From Gynuella sunshinyii YC6258 (GTDB lineage: Bacteria > Pseudomonadota > Gammaproteobacteria > Pseudomonadales > Natronospirillaceae), in NCBI RefSeq assembly GCF_000940805.1, contig NZ_CP007142.1, forward strand, positions 658,593 through 722,592: a stretch of DNA of 64,000 nt, given 5' to 3'. The stretch's first letter is position 1; every line of letters begins with the position of its first letter. Below, in pieces: positions 44,792 through 54,053 of the stretch. The translations under genes were made by a program, and so were the position numbers. The notes beneath the pieces are model-generated. The model ran no database searches. It saw only the letters and a list, made by a program, of their open reading frames with translations, and was not told the DNA's origin.

Positions 44792-45940
44792 ATGCAAAAA
44801 CTGAAAGCCTGGCTATGGTTGTCAGCCGGTGTGCTTATATGGGTTCTATCGACACACGGTCATTCTGAATCCAGATGGAATATGACTGAAGGAGTGACCG
44901 AAATCAGCCGCTCAGTCTATCGTTTACACATGTTGATCTTTTGGGTTTGCGTTGGTATCGGCATCATCGTGTTCGGTATCATGATTTATTCCATGCTTAT
45001 GCATCGCAAGTCCAGAGGTGTGCAGGCCGCCAATTTTCACGAAAGCACCCTGGTGGAAATTATCTGGACTGTCGTTCCGTTCGCTATCCTTATCGCTATG
45101 GCCATCCCGGCAGCCCGGACTTTGGCTCAGATTTATGAGCGGGGACCTGCCGAAGTCACGATCGAAATCGTCGGTTACCAATGGAAGTGGCAGTATCGTT
45201 ATGTCAGTGATACCAATGATGCCAAGGTTGCTTATTTTTCCACACTTGCCACTCCTCCTGAACAAATTGCCAATAAAGTCGCCAAAGATGAAAACTATCT
45301 GCTTGAAGTCAGTGAACCGCTGGTAATTCCCACTAACCAGAGAGTTCGCTTACTAATTACTTCCAATGATGTGATTCATTCCTGGTGGGTGCCTGCACTG
45401 GGTGTCAAAAAAGATGCTATTCCCGGAATTGTTAATGAGAGCTGGACCAAGGTCGAGCAGGCTGGTTTATATCGTGGCCAGTGTGCAGAACTGTGTGGCA
45501 AGGATCATGGCTTTATGCCGATTGTTGTTGATGTTCGGGAGCCAGAAGAGTTTCAAACCTGGCTCGCCGCAAAACAGGATGATGCACGGAAAATGGCCGA
45601 ATTAACCAATAAAACCTGGACATTGACTGAACTCGTCGATCGGGGTGAAAAAGTTTACGGGCAATTCTGTGTTGCCTGTCACCAGGCTAACGGTATGGGA
45701 GTTGAAGGTGCGTTCCCAGCGCTCAAGGGCAGTGCTGTGGCAACCGGTGATATCAATAAACACATCGCTATCATTTTGAATGGTGTTAACGGTACTGCGA
45801 TGCAGGCATTTGGAAAACAATTGTCGGAAGTCGATCTTGCAGCGGTCGTTACCTATGAACGTAATGCCTGGGGTAACAATATGGGGGACATGGTTGCGCC
45901 CCTGGATATCGTTAAATTCAAGTCCGGACAACAGGAGTGA
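44792..45940 (+). CDS. coxB: cytochrome c oxidase subunit II with fused cytochrome c domain
   Basis: This 382-aa protein has a signal peptide (1-25), two membrane helices (about 45-67, 88-108), and a periplasmic cupredoxin domain with aromatic patch GYQWKWQY and CuA ligands in GQCAELCGKDHGFMPI (near residue 229). A C-terminal cytochrome c domain has heme motif CVACHQ (near 293). This is a caa3-type subunit II, receiving electrons from cytochrome c at CuA. GAGGTGGAG precedes the ATG. coxA follows 3 nt later. Confidence 0.96.
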   Translation: MQKLKAWLWLSAGVLIWVLSTHGHSESRWNMTEGVTEISRSVYRLHMLIFWVCVGIGIIVFGIMIYSMLMHRKSRGVQAANFHESTLVEIIWTVVPFAILIAMAIPAARTLAQIYERGPAEVTIEIVGYQWKWQYRYVSDTNDAKVAYFSTLATPPEQIANKVAKDENYLLEVSEPLVIPTNQRVRLLITSNDVIHSWWVPALGVKKDAIPGIVNESWTKVEQAGLYRGQCAELCGKDHGFMPIVVDVREPEEFQTWLAAKQDDARKMAELTNKTWTLTELVDRGEKVYGQFCVACHQANGMGVEGAFPALKGSAVATGDINKHIAIILNGVNGTAMQAFGKQLSEVDLAAVVTYERNAWGNNMGDMVAPLDIVKFKSGQQE

Positions 45941-45943
45941 AAC

Positions 45944-47539
45944 ATGACTGCGATCAGCCATGAACATGATCATCATGAAGAGCACCACGGTCCGGCCAAA
46001 GGCCTGACCCGTTGGTTATTTACCACAAATCATAAAGACATCGGCACATTGTACCTTTGGTTCAGTTTCTCCATGTTTTTGCTCGGTGGAACCTTTGCAT
46101 TGGTCATTCGCGCTGAGCTGTTTCAGCCGGGACTGCAATTGGTTCAACCGGAATTTTTTAATCAGATGACCACCATGCACGGACTGATTATGGTGTTTGG
46201 TGCGGTCATGCCCGCTTTCGTCGGCCTGGCCAACTGGATGATCCCTATGATGATCGGTGCGCCGGACATGGCGTTGCCCCGAATGAACAACCTGAGTTTT
46301 TGGATTCTGCCGTTTGCTTTTGCCATGCTGGCCAGTACTTTGTTTATGGAAGGTGGGGCTCCTAATTTTGGCTGGACTTTCTATGCGCCCTTATCCACGA
46401 CTTATGCACCGCCGAGTGTCACGTATTTTATCTTTGCCATTCACATTATGGGTGCCTCATCGATTATGGGTGCGATCAATATCATCGCAACCATCTTTAA
46501 CCTGCGTGCGCCAGGCATGACATTTATGAAAATGCCATTGTTTGTCTGGACCTGGCTGATTACCGCTTATCTACTCATTGCAGTGATGCCGGTACTGGCT
46601 GGTGTGGTAACTATGATGTTGATGGACATCCACTTCGGAACTTCGTTTTTCAATGCAGCCGGTGGTGGTTCGCCCGTTCTGTTTCAACATGTGTTCTGGT
46701 TCTTTGGACATCCGGAAGTCTATATCATGATCCTGCCCGCTTTTGGGGTCGTCTCCGCAATCATTCCGGCGTTTGCCCGTAAGCCATTGTTTGGTTATAC
46801 CTCAATGGTGTATGCCACTGCGTCCATTGCATTCCTCTCCTTTATAGTTTGGGCCCATCACATGTTTACGGTTGGTATTCCGCTGGTGGGTGAGTTGTTT
46901 TTCATGTATGCAACGATGTTGATCGCGGTTCCTACGGGGGTGAAGGTCTTCAACTGGGTAGCCACCATGTTTCGGGGGTCGATGACGTTCGAGACGCCCA
47001 TGTTGTTTGCCTGTGCGTTCGTGATTCTGTTTACCATTGGTGGCTTTTCCGGATTGATGCTGGCAATCGCACCGGCTGACTTTCAATATCATGATACCTA
47101 TTTTGTCGTTGCCCATTTTCATTATGTGCTGGTTCCAGGCGCGGTGTTTTCGATTATGGCTGCCACCTACTATTGGTTGCCAAAATGGACCGGTCACATG
47201 TATGACGAAACACTTGGGAAAGTACATTTCTGGTTATCGTTCATTGGTGTCAACATAACGTTTTTTCCGCAGCATTTTGTTGGTCTGGCCGGCATGCCCC
47301 GGAGGATTCCCGACTACAACCTGCAGTTTGCGGATTTCAACATGATTTCGAGTATGGGAGCCTTTCTGTTCGGCATCAGTCAGCTGGTATTTTTGCTGGT
47401 GGTTTTCAAATGTGTTTTTTCAGGTGAAAAAGCACCCGCCAAACCTTGGGAAGGGGCGGAAGGTCTGGAGTGGACCGTACCATCGCCGGCCCCTTATCAC
47501 ACGTTCACTACGCCACCTAAAGTGGATGGAGGACACTGA
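45944..47539 (+). CDS. coxA: cytochrome c oxidase subunit I
   Basis: This 531-aa, twelve-helix heme-copper subunit begins with the conserved TTNHKDIGTLYLWFS. FGHPEVYIMILPAFG contains the CuB His cross-linked to Tyr, WAHHMFTVG the further CuB histidines, and HFHYVLVPGAVFSI the heme a/a3 ligands. It reduces O2 to water and pumps protons, an aa3-type A-family oxidase. It overlaps ctaG by 1 nt (TGATG). Confidence 0.97.
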   Translation: MTAISHEHDHHEEHHGPAKGLTRWLFTTNHKDIGTLYLWFSFSMFLLGGTFALVIRAELFQPGLQLVQPEFFNQMTTMHGLIMVFGAVMPAFVGLANWMIPMMIGAPDMALPRMNNLSFWILPFAFAMLASTLFMEGGAPNFGWTFYAPLSTTYAPPSVTYFIFAIHIMGASSIMGAINIIATIFNLRAPGMTFMKMPLFVWTWLITAYLLIAVMPVLAGVVTMMLMDIHFGTSFFNAAGGGSPVLFQHVFWFFGHPEVYIMILPAFGVVSAIIPAFARKPLFGYTSMVYATASIAFLSFIVWAHHMFTVGIPLVGELFFMYATMLIAVPTGVKVFNWVATMFRGSMTFETPMLFACAFVILFTIGGFSGLMLAIAPADFQYHDTYFVVAHFHYVLVPGAVFSIMAATYYWLPKWTGHMYDETLGKVHFWLSFIGVNITFFPQHFVGLAGMPRRIPDYNLQFADFNMISSMGAFLFGISQLVFLLVVFKCVFSGEKAPAKPWEGAEGLEWTVPSPAPYHTFTTPPKVDGGH

Positions 47540-48096
47540 TGGAAACAACAACCAGTAAGCCAGAAAACCATACCCGAGTGGTGGTTATTTTGCTTGGTGT
47601 TGTGGTGGGGATGATTCTATTTCTCTTCGTGGGTCTGGTGCCCATGTATAACCTGTTATGCAATCTGACTGGTATTACTGGCAGAACGGGTGGCCCTTAC
47701 ACTCAGACTTCACAACAGGTTGATGCTCAAAGAGTCATCAAGGTGCAGTTTCTCAGCCATAACAATGAAGGCATGCTATGGGACTTTTTTCCGGAGACTG
47801 TATCTGTGACTGTACATCCTGGCGAACCTGTCACCGTTTTTTTTAAAGCACGGAACAATTCCGGCAAAAACATGGTTGGTCAGGCGGTGCCCAGTGTGAG
47901 TCCTTTTGAGGCTACTAACTATTTTCATAAAACAGAATGCTTCTGTTTTAACCAGCAACCATTGGAGGCAGGTGAGGAGAAAGAAATGGGTGTCAGATTC
48001 CTGGTGGATCTCGATACACCGGACTTTATCGACACGATTACTCTGTCTTATACCATGTTTGATGTCACTCAAATGGCAGCCAACGAAGGTACGTAA
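47539..48096 (+). CDS. ctaG: cytochrome c oxidase assembly protein Cox11/CtaG
   Basis: This 185-aa protein has one N-terminal membrane helix (about 14-36) and a periplasmic beta domain. The copper-binding KTECFCFNQQPL (CxCF, near residue 136) and the N-terminal CNLTG lie in the expected places for Cox11. It inserts CuB into subunit I. Its gene position between coxA and coxC is the standard one. Confidence 0.95.
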   Translation: METTTSKPENHTRVVVILLGVVVGMILFLFVGLVPMYNLLCNLTGITGRTGGPYTQTSQQVDAQRVIKVQFLSHNNEGMLWDFFPETVSVTVHPGEPVTVFFKARNNSGKNMVGQAVPSVSPFEATNYFHKTECFCFNQQPLEAGEEKEMGVRFLVDLDTPDFIDTITLSYTMFDVTQMAANEGT

Positions 48097-48179
48097 GTTA
48101 AGTCGTTTATTTTTATAAGGCAGAGCACGCTGTCGCCTGAAGGTTTGAAAATATAACAAGAATCATAATGGAGACCTCA

Positions 48180-49049
48180 ATGGCTAATACGTCAACCTAT
48201 GAAAAGTACTTTGTTCCAGCCCAGAGTCGCATGCCTGTCCTGATGGCATTTTCGATGTTCTTATCGGTTTATGGTGCTGGACGATGGCTCAACGGTGGTA
48301 CGGCAACCATTTTTATGCTGGGTGCACTCTGTCTGGCATTTACTATGTTCAATTGGTTTTCCAAAGTCATTGGGGAAAATCTTGCTGGTTTGAACAGTGA
48401 TCAGCTCAAGCGCTCATATGTATGGGGCATGGGTTGGTTTATTTTTTCTGAGGTTATGTTCTTTGCGGCGTTTTTCGGCGCATTGTTCTATATCCGGGCT
48501 TTGAATGGCCCTTGGCTTGGCGGTGAGTTTGGTGACAGTCTCAGTTATTTTGGTAACGACTTCACTTTTAACTGGCCCATGCTGGAAAACCCTGACAACA
48601 GCGCGTTTACTCCGCCCGAAGGTGTGATTCACGCGATGGGTTTACCGCTTTGGAACACCATAATCCTGATCAGTTCCAGTGTCACGGTGACTATCGCTCA
48701 CCATGCTCTGATCGCTCAAAAACGACAGCAGCTGAATATTTGGCTGGGACTGACTGTTTTGCTTGGAGCGTTGTTCCTGTATTTTCAGGCAACAGAATAT
48801 CATGAAGCTTACACTGAACTTGGCTTGACCTTGCATTCAGGTATTTACGGTACGACCTTTTTCATGCTCACTGGTTTTCACGGTGCCCATGTCACGATTG
48901 GTACGTTCATGTTGCTGATGATGTTTTTCCGTAGCCTTAAAGGGCACTTCAAACCTAACGATCATTTCGGTTTTCAGGCGGCAGCGTGGTACTGGCACTT
49001 TGTTGATGTGGTATGGATCTGTCTGTTTGTGTTTGTGTATTGGGTTTGA
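48180..49049 (+). CDS. coxC: cytochrome c oxidase subunit III
   Basis: This 289-aa protein has seven membrane helices and conserved segments GWFIFSEVMFFAAFFGALFY, TGFHGAHVTIGTF and AAWYWHFVDVVWICLFVFVY. It stabilises subunit I and its proton uptake. I chose MANTST at 48180, with GGAG 8 nt upstream; the ATG at 48168 lies within that ribosome-binding region and has no good site of its own. 83 nt after ctaG hold no gene. Confidence 0.96.
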   Translation: MANTSTYEKYFVPAQSRMPVLMAFSMFLSVYGAGRWLNGGTATIFMLGALCLAFTMFNWFSKVIGENLAGLNSDQLKRSYVWGMGWFIFSEVMFFAAFFGALFYIRALNGPWLGGEFGDSLSYFGNDFTFNWPMLENPDNSAFTPPEGVIHAMGLPLWNTIILISSSVTVTIAHHALIAQKRQQLNIWLGLTVLLGALFLYFQATEYHEAYTELGLTLHSGIYGTTFFMLTGFHGAHVTIGTFMLLMMFFRSLKGHFKPNDHFGFQAAAWYWHFVDVVWICLFVFVYWV

Positions 49050-49058
49050 TGCCTGGTG

Positions 49059-49277
49059 TCAGTAGTGGCCGGACCAAGGTGCGGCCATATTGAGTTGTCC
49101 TGAGAAATAACCGTACATCAATAAACAGACAATGAGCACCGCCAGACATATCCGCACCGTTAATAAATAGACCATGGCTTTAGAATCATTAGGAAACCGG
49201 AACAGCGTGTAGAGTGTACCGCTCAGTGATAACAGCATCAATACAATTAAGAAAATGATCAGTATTTTCAACCACAT
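49059..49277 (-). CDS. twin-transmembrane protein, DUF2909 type
   Basis: This 72-aa protein has two hydrophobic helices (about 3-25, KILIIFLIVLMLLSLSGTLY, and 38-60, VYLLTVRICLAVLIVCLLMYG) joined by a short FRFPNDSKAM loop. A small antisense gene at this exact place, between coxC and SURF1, is also found in Pseudomonas. It is presumably linked to oxidase assembly but has no known function. It is transcribed against the operon, with a 9-nt gap to coxC. Confidence 0.75.
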   Translation of the reverse strand: MWLKILIIFLIVLMLLSLSGTLYTLFRFPNDSKAMVYLLTVRICLAVLIVCLLMYGYFSGQLNMAAPWSGHY

Positions 49278-49302
49278 AAGTCAGCAACAAATTAGTGTGT
49301 GA

Positions 49303-50019
49303 ATGATAACGACAACGAGTTCAGAAAAATCTTTTCAACCAGGCAGGGCAATGACGGTTTTTGTCATTATTTTTTTGCCGCTGACGGTTGGTCTGGGTTT
49401 CTGGCAGCTTAGCAGAGCTTCCTGGAAATCACAGCTTTTACAACATTATCAGGTGCTGTTGACCAGCGCACCGGTATTGTTGAGCAAGGATTGCTGTGAG
49501 TTGTTTTCTCAGGTTGTGGTCAGAGGTGAGCCCTTGCCTCAATGGCACTATCTTGTTGATAACCGTACCTCTGGTGGTCAGGCTGGTTATGAGGTTGTTG
49601 TACCTGTACGCCTGTCGGAAGGCCACTTTGATTATGCCTGGGTCAGTCTGGGATGGATTGCCGGAAACCCTGATCGTCGTTTGCTTCCTGAGATTGGCCA
49701 TCTGCCAAGGACCATTGAATGGCAAGGTACCGTGCGCCAGGTGAGCTGGCAGGAATCTGATCCTATGACGAAGGTGTCGACCGGCTACCGGTTGTTGCTG
49801 CCCGGTATTGATCGTTATCGTATTTTCCCGGAGTTGATCCAATTGAATGACGCCCAGCCTTACGCACTGACTCATATCTGGCAACCCAGCGCCATTCCAC
49901 CTGCCCGACACTTTGGTTATGCGGTGCAATGGTTTGCCCTGGCGCTGATGTTAGTGTCGTTATATTTGAAACTTGGTTTTAAGCATCCAGTCGAGGAATC
50001 CCGTGAATCCCAGTATTGA
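49303..50019 (+). CDS. SURF1-family cytochrome oxidase assembly protein
   Basis: This 238-aa protein has a membrane helix near each end (about 18-38 and 205-222) enclosing a periplasmic domain with GFWQLSRASWKSQLL, HYLVDNRTSGGQAGYEVVVPV and DYAWVSLGWI. The HFGYAVQWFALA near the end is the SURF1 hallmark. It assists heme a insertion into subunit I. The next gene overlaps its last 17 nt. Confidence 0.92.
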   Translation: MITTTSSEKSFQPGRAMTVFVIIFLPLTVGLGFWQLSRASWKSQLLQHYQVLLTSAPVLLSKDCCELFSQVVVRGEPLPQWHYLVDNRTSGGQAGYEVVVPVRLSEGHFDYAWVSLGWIAGNPDRRLLPEIGHLPRTIEWQGTVRQVSWQESDPMTKVSTGYRLLLPGIDRYRIFPELIQLNDAQPYALTHIWQPSAIPPARHFGYAVQWFALALMLVSLYLKLGFKHPVEESRESQY

Positions 50020-50593
50020 AACACCTGCTCAAATACCCAATACCCGTTCTCGCCTGACGGCTTCGTTGATTCTGATGTTACCGGTACTGGTGCTGGTTGC
50101 AGCGACCGTCATGTATCAGACAGGGTTGATGAATCCTGGTGAAAAAAACAATCAGGGAAACCTGCTATCACCGGTTCTGCAACTTCAGGATCTGTTGCCA
50201 CAGGACTATCAGCGCTTTCGTGGGCACTGGCAATTAATCCTGTTTGATGATGGTGCTGCAGATGGCAGAACCCATGAATGGCTTTATTGGACCCGACAGA
50301 TTCATGTGGCGCTGGGGAAGTACATGCCCCGGGTGCAGCGATTATTTATCACCACTCAGGATAAGCTTCCTGCCAGGGTCAATGAGATCGAAGGTTATCA
50401 AACTCTAAGGGTTGATCATGAGCAGCTCGAGGCTTTTATGCACGGCCAGTTGCAAGGTGACCCGATAAAAGGCGCTTATCTGATGATTGCCGATCCATTG
50501 GGCAATGTCATGCTCTATTACACTGCGGAGCATAACGGCAAGCAGGTGACCAGTGATCTCAAAAAACTTCTGAAACTGTCTACCATAGGTTAG
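50003..50593 (+). CDS. small membrane-anchored protein of the oxidase assembly cluster (196 aa)
   Basis: The start is GTG at 50003, with GAGGAA 5 nt upstream, overlapping the SURF1 end. One N-terminal membrane helix (about 18-40) is followed by a periplasmic domain with a thioredoxin-like flavour (FRGHWQLILFDDG, YLMIADPLGNVMLYYTAEHNG) but no cysteine pair. An equivalent gene occupies this place in Pseudomonas. Redox function seems unlikely without cysteines; an assembly role is inferred from position. Confidence 0.75.
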   Translation: MNPSIETPAQIPNTRSRLTASLILMLPVLVLVAATVMYQTGLMNPGEKNNQGNLLSPVLQLQDLLPQDYQRFRGHWQLILFDDGAADGRTHEWLYWTRQIHVALGKYMPRVQRLFITTQDKLPARVNEIEGYQTLRVDHEQLEAFMHGQLQGDPIKGAYLMIADPLGNVMLYYTAEHNGKQVTSDLKKLLKLSTIG

Positions 50594-50597
50594 TGCC

Positions 50598-51674
50598 ATG
50601 ATTCGTCTAGCTAATGCACGGCCCGGTTTCAGACTTGCCTTGTTTGCCAGTGTGTTTGCTCTGGCTGTTGTGGCATTGGGAGCGTTTACCCGATTGTCCG
50701 ATGCAGGTTTGGGGTGTCCGGATTGGCCGGGTTGTTATGGTCATTTTTGGGCACCTACGTCAGATACCGCCATTGCGAAGGCCAACCAGAGTTATCCGGA
50801 AATGCCGGTGGATCTCAGTAAAACCTGGCCGGAAATGGTACATCGCTATCTGGCTTCCGGCCTCGGGGTGTTGATTATTGCTCTGGTGGTTGTTTGTGTT
50901 CGTTCTCGTCAGCTGGCCGATCAACCAGTCAAATTACCCCTGTTTCTGCTGTTGTTTGTCGTGCTGCAGGGGCTTTTTGGCATGTGGACCGTAACATTAA
51001 AACTATGGCCCCAAGTGGTGACCGCCCATCTGCTTGGCGGTTTTACCACTTTCTGTCTGTTGTGGCTGCTGACGTTAAGGTTATCCGGCTGGCAGTTCGA
51101 CCCCAGCACTCGCAGCCAGGCAAACTTGCCCAGAAAGATTGCGATGATCGCGTTGGGGCTGGCCATTTTTCAAGTAATGCTCGGAGGCTGGACAACCTCT
51201 AATTATGCCGCGTTGGCCTGCTCAGACTTCCCTTTGTGTTATGGCGACAGCTGGTGGCCGCAGGCCGATTTCAGCCATGGGTTCAACGTATTTCAGCATA
51301 TTGGTCCGAATTATCTCGGTGGCGCGTTGCATGCAGAGGGTCGTATCGCTATCCACTGGAGTCATCGTCTGGGGGCTGTGCTGGTGGGTCTAGCCTGTTA
51401 CTGGCTGGCCTGGCGGTTATGGCAACAGCGCCTGAGCGGACTGGCAGGATTACTTGTTGTGGTGGTATCAAGCCAGATTTTATTGGGTATCAGTAATGTC
51501 GTCTTTGTATTGCCACTACCTGTTGCTGTTGCTCACAACGTTGTTGGTGCGGTGTTGGTGGCCACATTGGTAACGGTAAATTATCGTTTATTTCAGGAGA
51601 TAAAACATGGCTGTAGCAATAATTCAGAGTCGCCACGCCATATGGCGGGATTACTTGGAGCTGACCAAACCTAA
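50598..51674 (+). CDS. ctaA: heme A synthase
   Basis: This 358-aa, eight-helix membrane protein begins GAFTRLSDAGLGCPDWPGCYG (residues about 28-48) with the redox-active Cys pair, EMVHRYLAS with a heme-ligand His, and further QHIGPNYLGG and HWSHRLGAVLVGL. It oxidises heme O to heme A. The reading frame runs 68 nt into ctaB. The last 25 or so residues (from KHGCSNNSE) are hydrophilic and look like a C-terminal extension created by loss of an earlier stop. Confidence 0.94.
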   Translation: MIRLANARPGFRLALFASVFALAVVALGAFTRLSDAGLGCPDWPGCYGHFWAPTSDTAIAKANQSYPEMPVDLSKTWPEMVHRYLASGLGVLIIALVVVCVRSRQLADQPVKLPLFLLLFVVLQGLFGMWTVTLKLWPQVVTAHLLGGFTTFCLLWLLTLRLSGWQFDPSTRSQANLPRKIAMIALGLAIFQVMLGGWTTSNYAALACSDFPLCYGDSWWPQADFSHGFNVFQHIGPNYLGGALHAEGRIAIHWSHRLGAVLVGLACYWLAWRLWQQRLSGLAGLLVVVVSSQILLGISNVVFVLPLPVAVAHNVVGAVLVATLVTVNYRLFQEIKHGCSNNSESPRHMAGLLGADQT

Positions 51675-52503
51675 GGTCGTGGCTCTGATGATTCTTACTT
51701 CTGTGGTCGGCATGTTGCTGGCGGCAGATGGCTGGTTGAGTCTGCATGTGTTGATCATCGGCAATGCCGGCATTGCGCTGGTTGCCGCGGGAGGGGCCGC
51801 CATTAATCACCTGGTTGATTCCCGTATTGATCAGATCATGGCACGTACTCGCAAACGCCCGGTCGCAGAAGGTCGGATATCGGTAATGCAGGCGGCTTTG
51901 TTTGCCACGGTGCTGACAATCTCTGGCATGTTGCTGCTTATATTGTTCATTAATCCGCTGACGGCCTGGTTGACCTTTGCGTCACTGATTGGCTATGCGT
52001 TTATATACACGGGTTTTCTGAAGCGGGCGACACCGCAAAATATTGTCATTGGTGGACTGGCGGGAGCGGCCCCACCATTGTTGGGGTGGACTGCTGTCAC
52101 TGATTCGGTAGATGCATTTCCTCTGGTATTGGTACTGATCATTTTCGCCTGGACCCCACCTCATTTCTGGGCATTGGCCGTGCATCGTGAAAAAGAGTAT
52201 GCCAAAGCCGAAATCCCCATGTTGCCGGTGACTCATGGTGGAGCCTACACCCGCCTGCATATCCTGTTGTATACCCTGATTCTGACGGGAGTTACTTTGC
52301 TGCCATTTGCTACCCGTTTGACGGGGTTGGTTTATCTGGCAGGAGTGGTACTCCTCAATGTCCGCTTTTTGCAATGGAGCTGGTGGTTGTTTCGGCAAAG
52401 TCGCGACCATGCTGCTTTTAAGACCTTCAAATATTCAATCACTTATTTGATGCTGTTGTTTCTGGTGCTTTTGATGGATCATTACCTCCCTGTTATGTTG
52501 TAA
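51607..52503 (+). CDS. ctaB: heme O synthase (protoheme IX farnesyltransferase)
   Basis: This 298-aa UbiA-type prenyltransferase has nine membrane helices. The first Asp-rich motif is in NHLVDSRIDQIMARTRKRP (near residue 65) and the second in the loop around HREKEYAKAEIPMLP. It adds a farnesyl group to heme B, the step before CtaA. AGGAG lies upstream of the ATG, within the ctaA frame, giving a long overlap. Confidence 0.96.
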   Translation: MAVAIIQSRHAIWRDYLELTKPKVVALMILTSVVGMLLAADGWLSLHVLIIGNAGIALVAAGGAAINHLVDSRIDQIMARTRKRPVAEGRISVMQAALFATVLTISGMLLLILFINPLTAWLTFASLIGYAFIYTGFLKRATPQNIVIGGLAGAAPPLLGWTAVTDSVDAFPLVLVLIIFAWTPPHFWALAVHREKEYAKAEIPMLPVTHGGAYTRLHILLYTLILTGVTLLPFATRLTGLVYLAGVVLLNVRFLQWSWWLFRQSRDHAAFKTFKYSITYLMLLFLVLLMDHYLPVML

Positions 52504-52536
52504 CCCATATAAAAACTGTTTTTCAGGGGAGGTCAT

Positions 52537-53169
52537 TTGAATAAAGGTATTCGCAACACCGTCGCCTCTTTGGCTGTTATTGTCGTTGGTATATTTGCTT
52601 TGCAGTTCTGGTTATATTCGCGCGATCAGGTATTGAATGACGACCAACTGAAATCGATGAATGCGGTCATGTTTGCCAGCCCCAGAAACATCCAGCCCTT
52701 TCAGCTGCAGGATCAGGATGGTCAGACGTTTGTCGCAAATGATTTCAGAGGCCACTGGTCAATTATCAATTTTGGTTACACCAATTGCCCGGATATCTGT
52801 CCGACCAATATGATGTTGTTGGGGCAGGTGGCCAGGCAGTTAGAGGAACAGCAGAAACCGATGCCGCAGGTCTATATGGTGACGGTTGATCCTGCACGTG
52901 ACACACCTGAGCTATTGAAAGGCTATGTCAGTTACTTTAATCCAGAGTTTAAGGCCTTGAGTGGTGATGAATCTGTTATCGCCAGTCTGGCCCGGCAATT
53001 GAATAACTTATTCAGCCGGGCACCGGGTGGCGATGATGATGTGTATTTCGTTGATCACAGCGACAATATGGCCATTCTCAATCCCGAAGGTCAGTTTGTC
53101 GGAATATTCAGACCCCCTCATAAGCTTAGTGATTTGACTACGGTTCTTGCAGATCTGATGGCTCGTTAG
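52537..53169 (+). CDS. SCO1/SenC copper chaperone for cytochrome oxidase
   Basis: This 210-aa protein starts at TTG (GGGGAGG upstream). It has one N-terminal membrane helix and a periplasmic thioredoxin fold with [15 protein letters not shown] (copper Cys pair near residue 87) and the ligand His in [10 protein letters not shown]. It delivers copper to the CuA site of subunit II. It is the last gene of the oxidase operon and overlaps the convergent engB by 32 nt. Confidence 0.94.
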   Translation: MNKGIRNTVASLAVIVVGIFALQFWLYSRDQVLNDDQLKSMNAVMFASPRNIQPFQLQDQDGQTFVANDFRGHWSIINFGYTNCPDICPTNMMLLGQVARQLEEQQKPMPQVYMVTVDPARDTPELLKGYVSYFNPEFKALSGDESVIASLARQLNNLFSRAPGGDDDVYFVDHSDNMAILNPEGQFVGIFRPPHKLSDLTTVLADLMAR

Positions 53170-53776
53170 GTACGAGCCATTGGCTCAGCAACTCGGACAG
53201 TTCATCAATACCCTGCTTTTTGAGTGAAGAAAACAGTTGGACCGTAACCAGCTCGCGGTGACGCGTCAGTTCTTTCTGTACTTTGAGCAGTTGGGTCTTT
53301 GCGGCCCCAAACTTCAGCTTGTCTGCCTTGGTTAACAGGATGTGGCAAGGTAACCCGGACTCGTAGGCCCATTCCACCATCTCCTGATCAAACTCTGTCA
53401 GTGGGTGGCGGATGTCCATTAACAGGATCAGCCCTTGTAAAGATTTCCGTTCCTGTAGATATTGTTCAAGATGATAATCCCAGTCCTTCTTGGTTTCTTT
53501 CGATACTTTGGCAAAACCATATCCTGGCAGATCAACAATACGAAAGGCCGGATCATTCAGGACAAAGAAGTTGATTAATTGCGTCCGTCCGGGAGTCTTA
53601 CTGGTCCTGGCCAGCTTATTTTGCCGGGTCAGAGTGTTCAGCGCACTGGATTTTCCGGCATTGGAACGCCCTGCGAAGGCAACCTCTGCGCCGGTGTCCT
53701 CTGGACATTGGTCGAGTCGGGCGGCGCTTTTTAAGAAGCGGGCGGAATGAAAATTAATTGCTTTAAAATTAGACAT
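53138..53776 (-). CDS. engB: ribosome biogenesis GTPase EngB/YihA
   Basis: This 212-aa GTPase starts at MSNFKAINF (53776); the longer ORF is not family-like. Motifs are G1 [10 protein letters not shown]3 DLPGYG, G4 TKADK, and the family segment [12 protein letters not shown]. It assists assembly of the large ribosomal subunit and is usually essential. It is convergent with SCO1 and divergent from cytochrome c4. Confidence 0.95.
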   Translation of the reverse strand: MSNFKAINFHSARFLKSAARLDQCPEDTGAEVAFAGRSNAGKSSALNTLTRQNKLARTSKTPGRTQLINFFVLNDPAFRIVDLPGYGFAKVSKETKKDWDYHLEQYLQERKSLQGLILLMDIRHPLTEFDQEMVEWAYESGLPCHILLTKADKLKFGAAKTQLLKVQKELTRHRELVTVQLFSSLKKQGIDELSELLSQWLVPNEPSDLQEP

Positions 53777-54053
53777 ATTTTTTATGCTGTCTTCTCTTTG
53801 CGGGAGCTTATTTACTATAATGCGGCGCCAGTTTGCAAAGGGCCTGTGAGCCCTGGTAGGAATTGAGAAGTGTTGCAATGCTGTGGGTGTAGACATAAAC
53901 AGGCTGAAACACGATATTCAGATCATCTTGGATCCGTGTTTTTGCCCGAATTGCATATCACTGAAGCATTGTAGACCGTTTTCAAAAAACCTACTGGCCA
54001 CCCCGGAAACTACCTTGGCCATGCTGATAAAATTCACAAAATCAGGAAATCCA
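53777..54053. promoter_or_regulatory. divergent region between engB and cytochrome c4
   Basis: A TATAAT (53814-53819) points rightward, about 235 nt before the cytochrome c4 start. Such a transcript would carry a long leader, including a small hairpin GGGCCTGTGAGCCC near 53840-53853. The -35 element is poor. A regulatory leader or small RNA is possible but unproven. Confidence 0.4.

Noticed and set aside
53777-54053. Spot 42/ErsA-type small RNA near engB
   Set aside because: In known genomes that RNA lies on the polA side of engB; this gap is between engB and cytochrome c4 and shows no matching core sequence.
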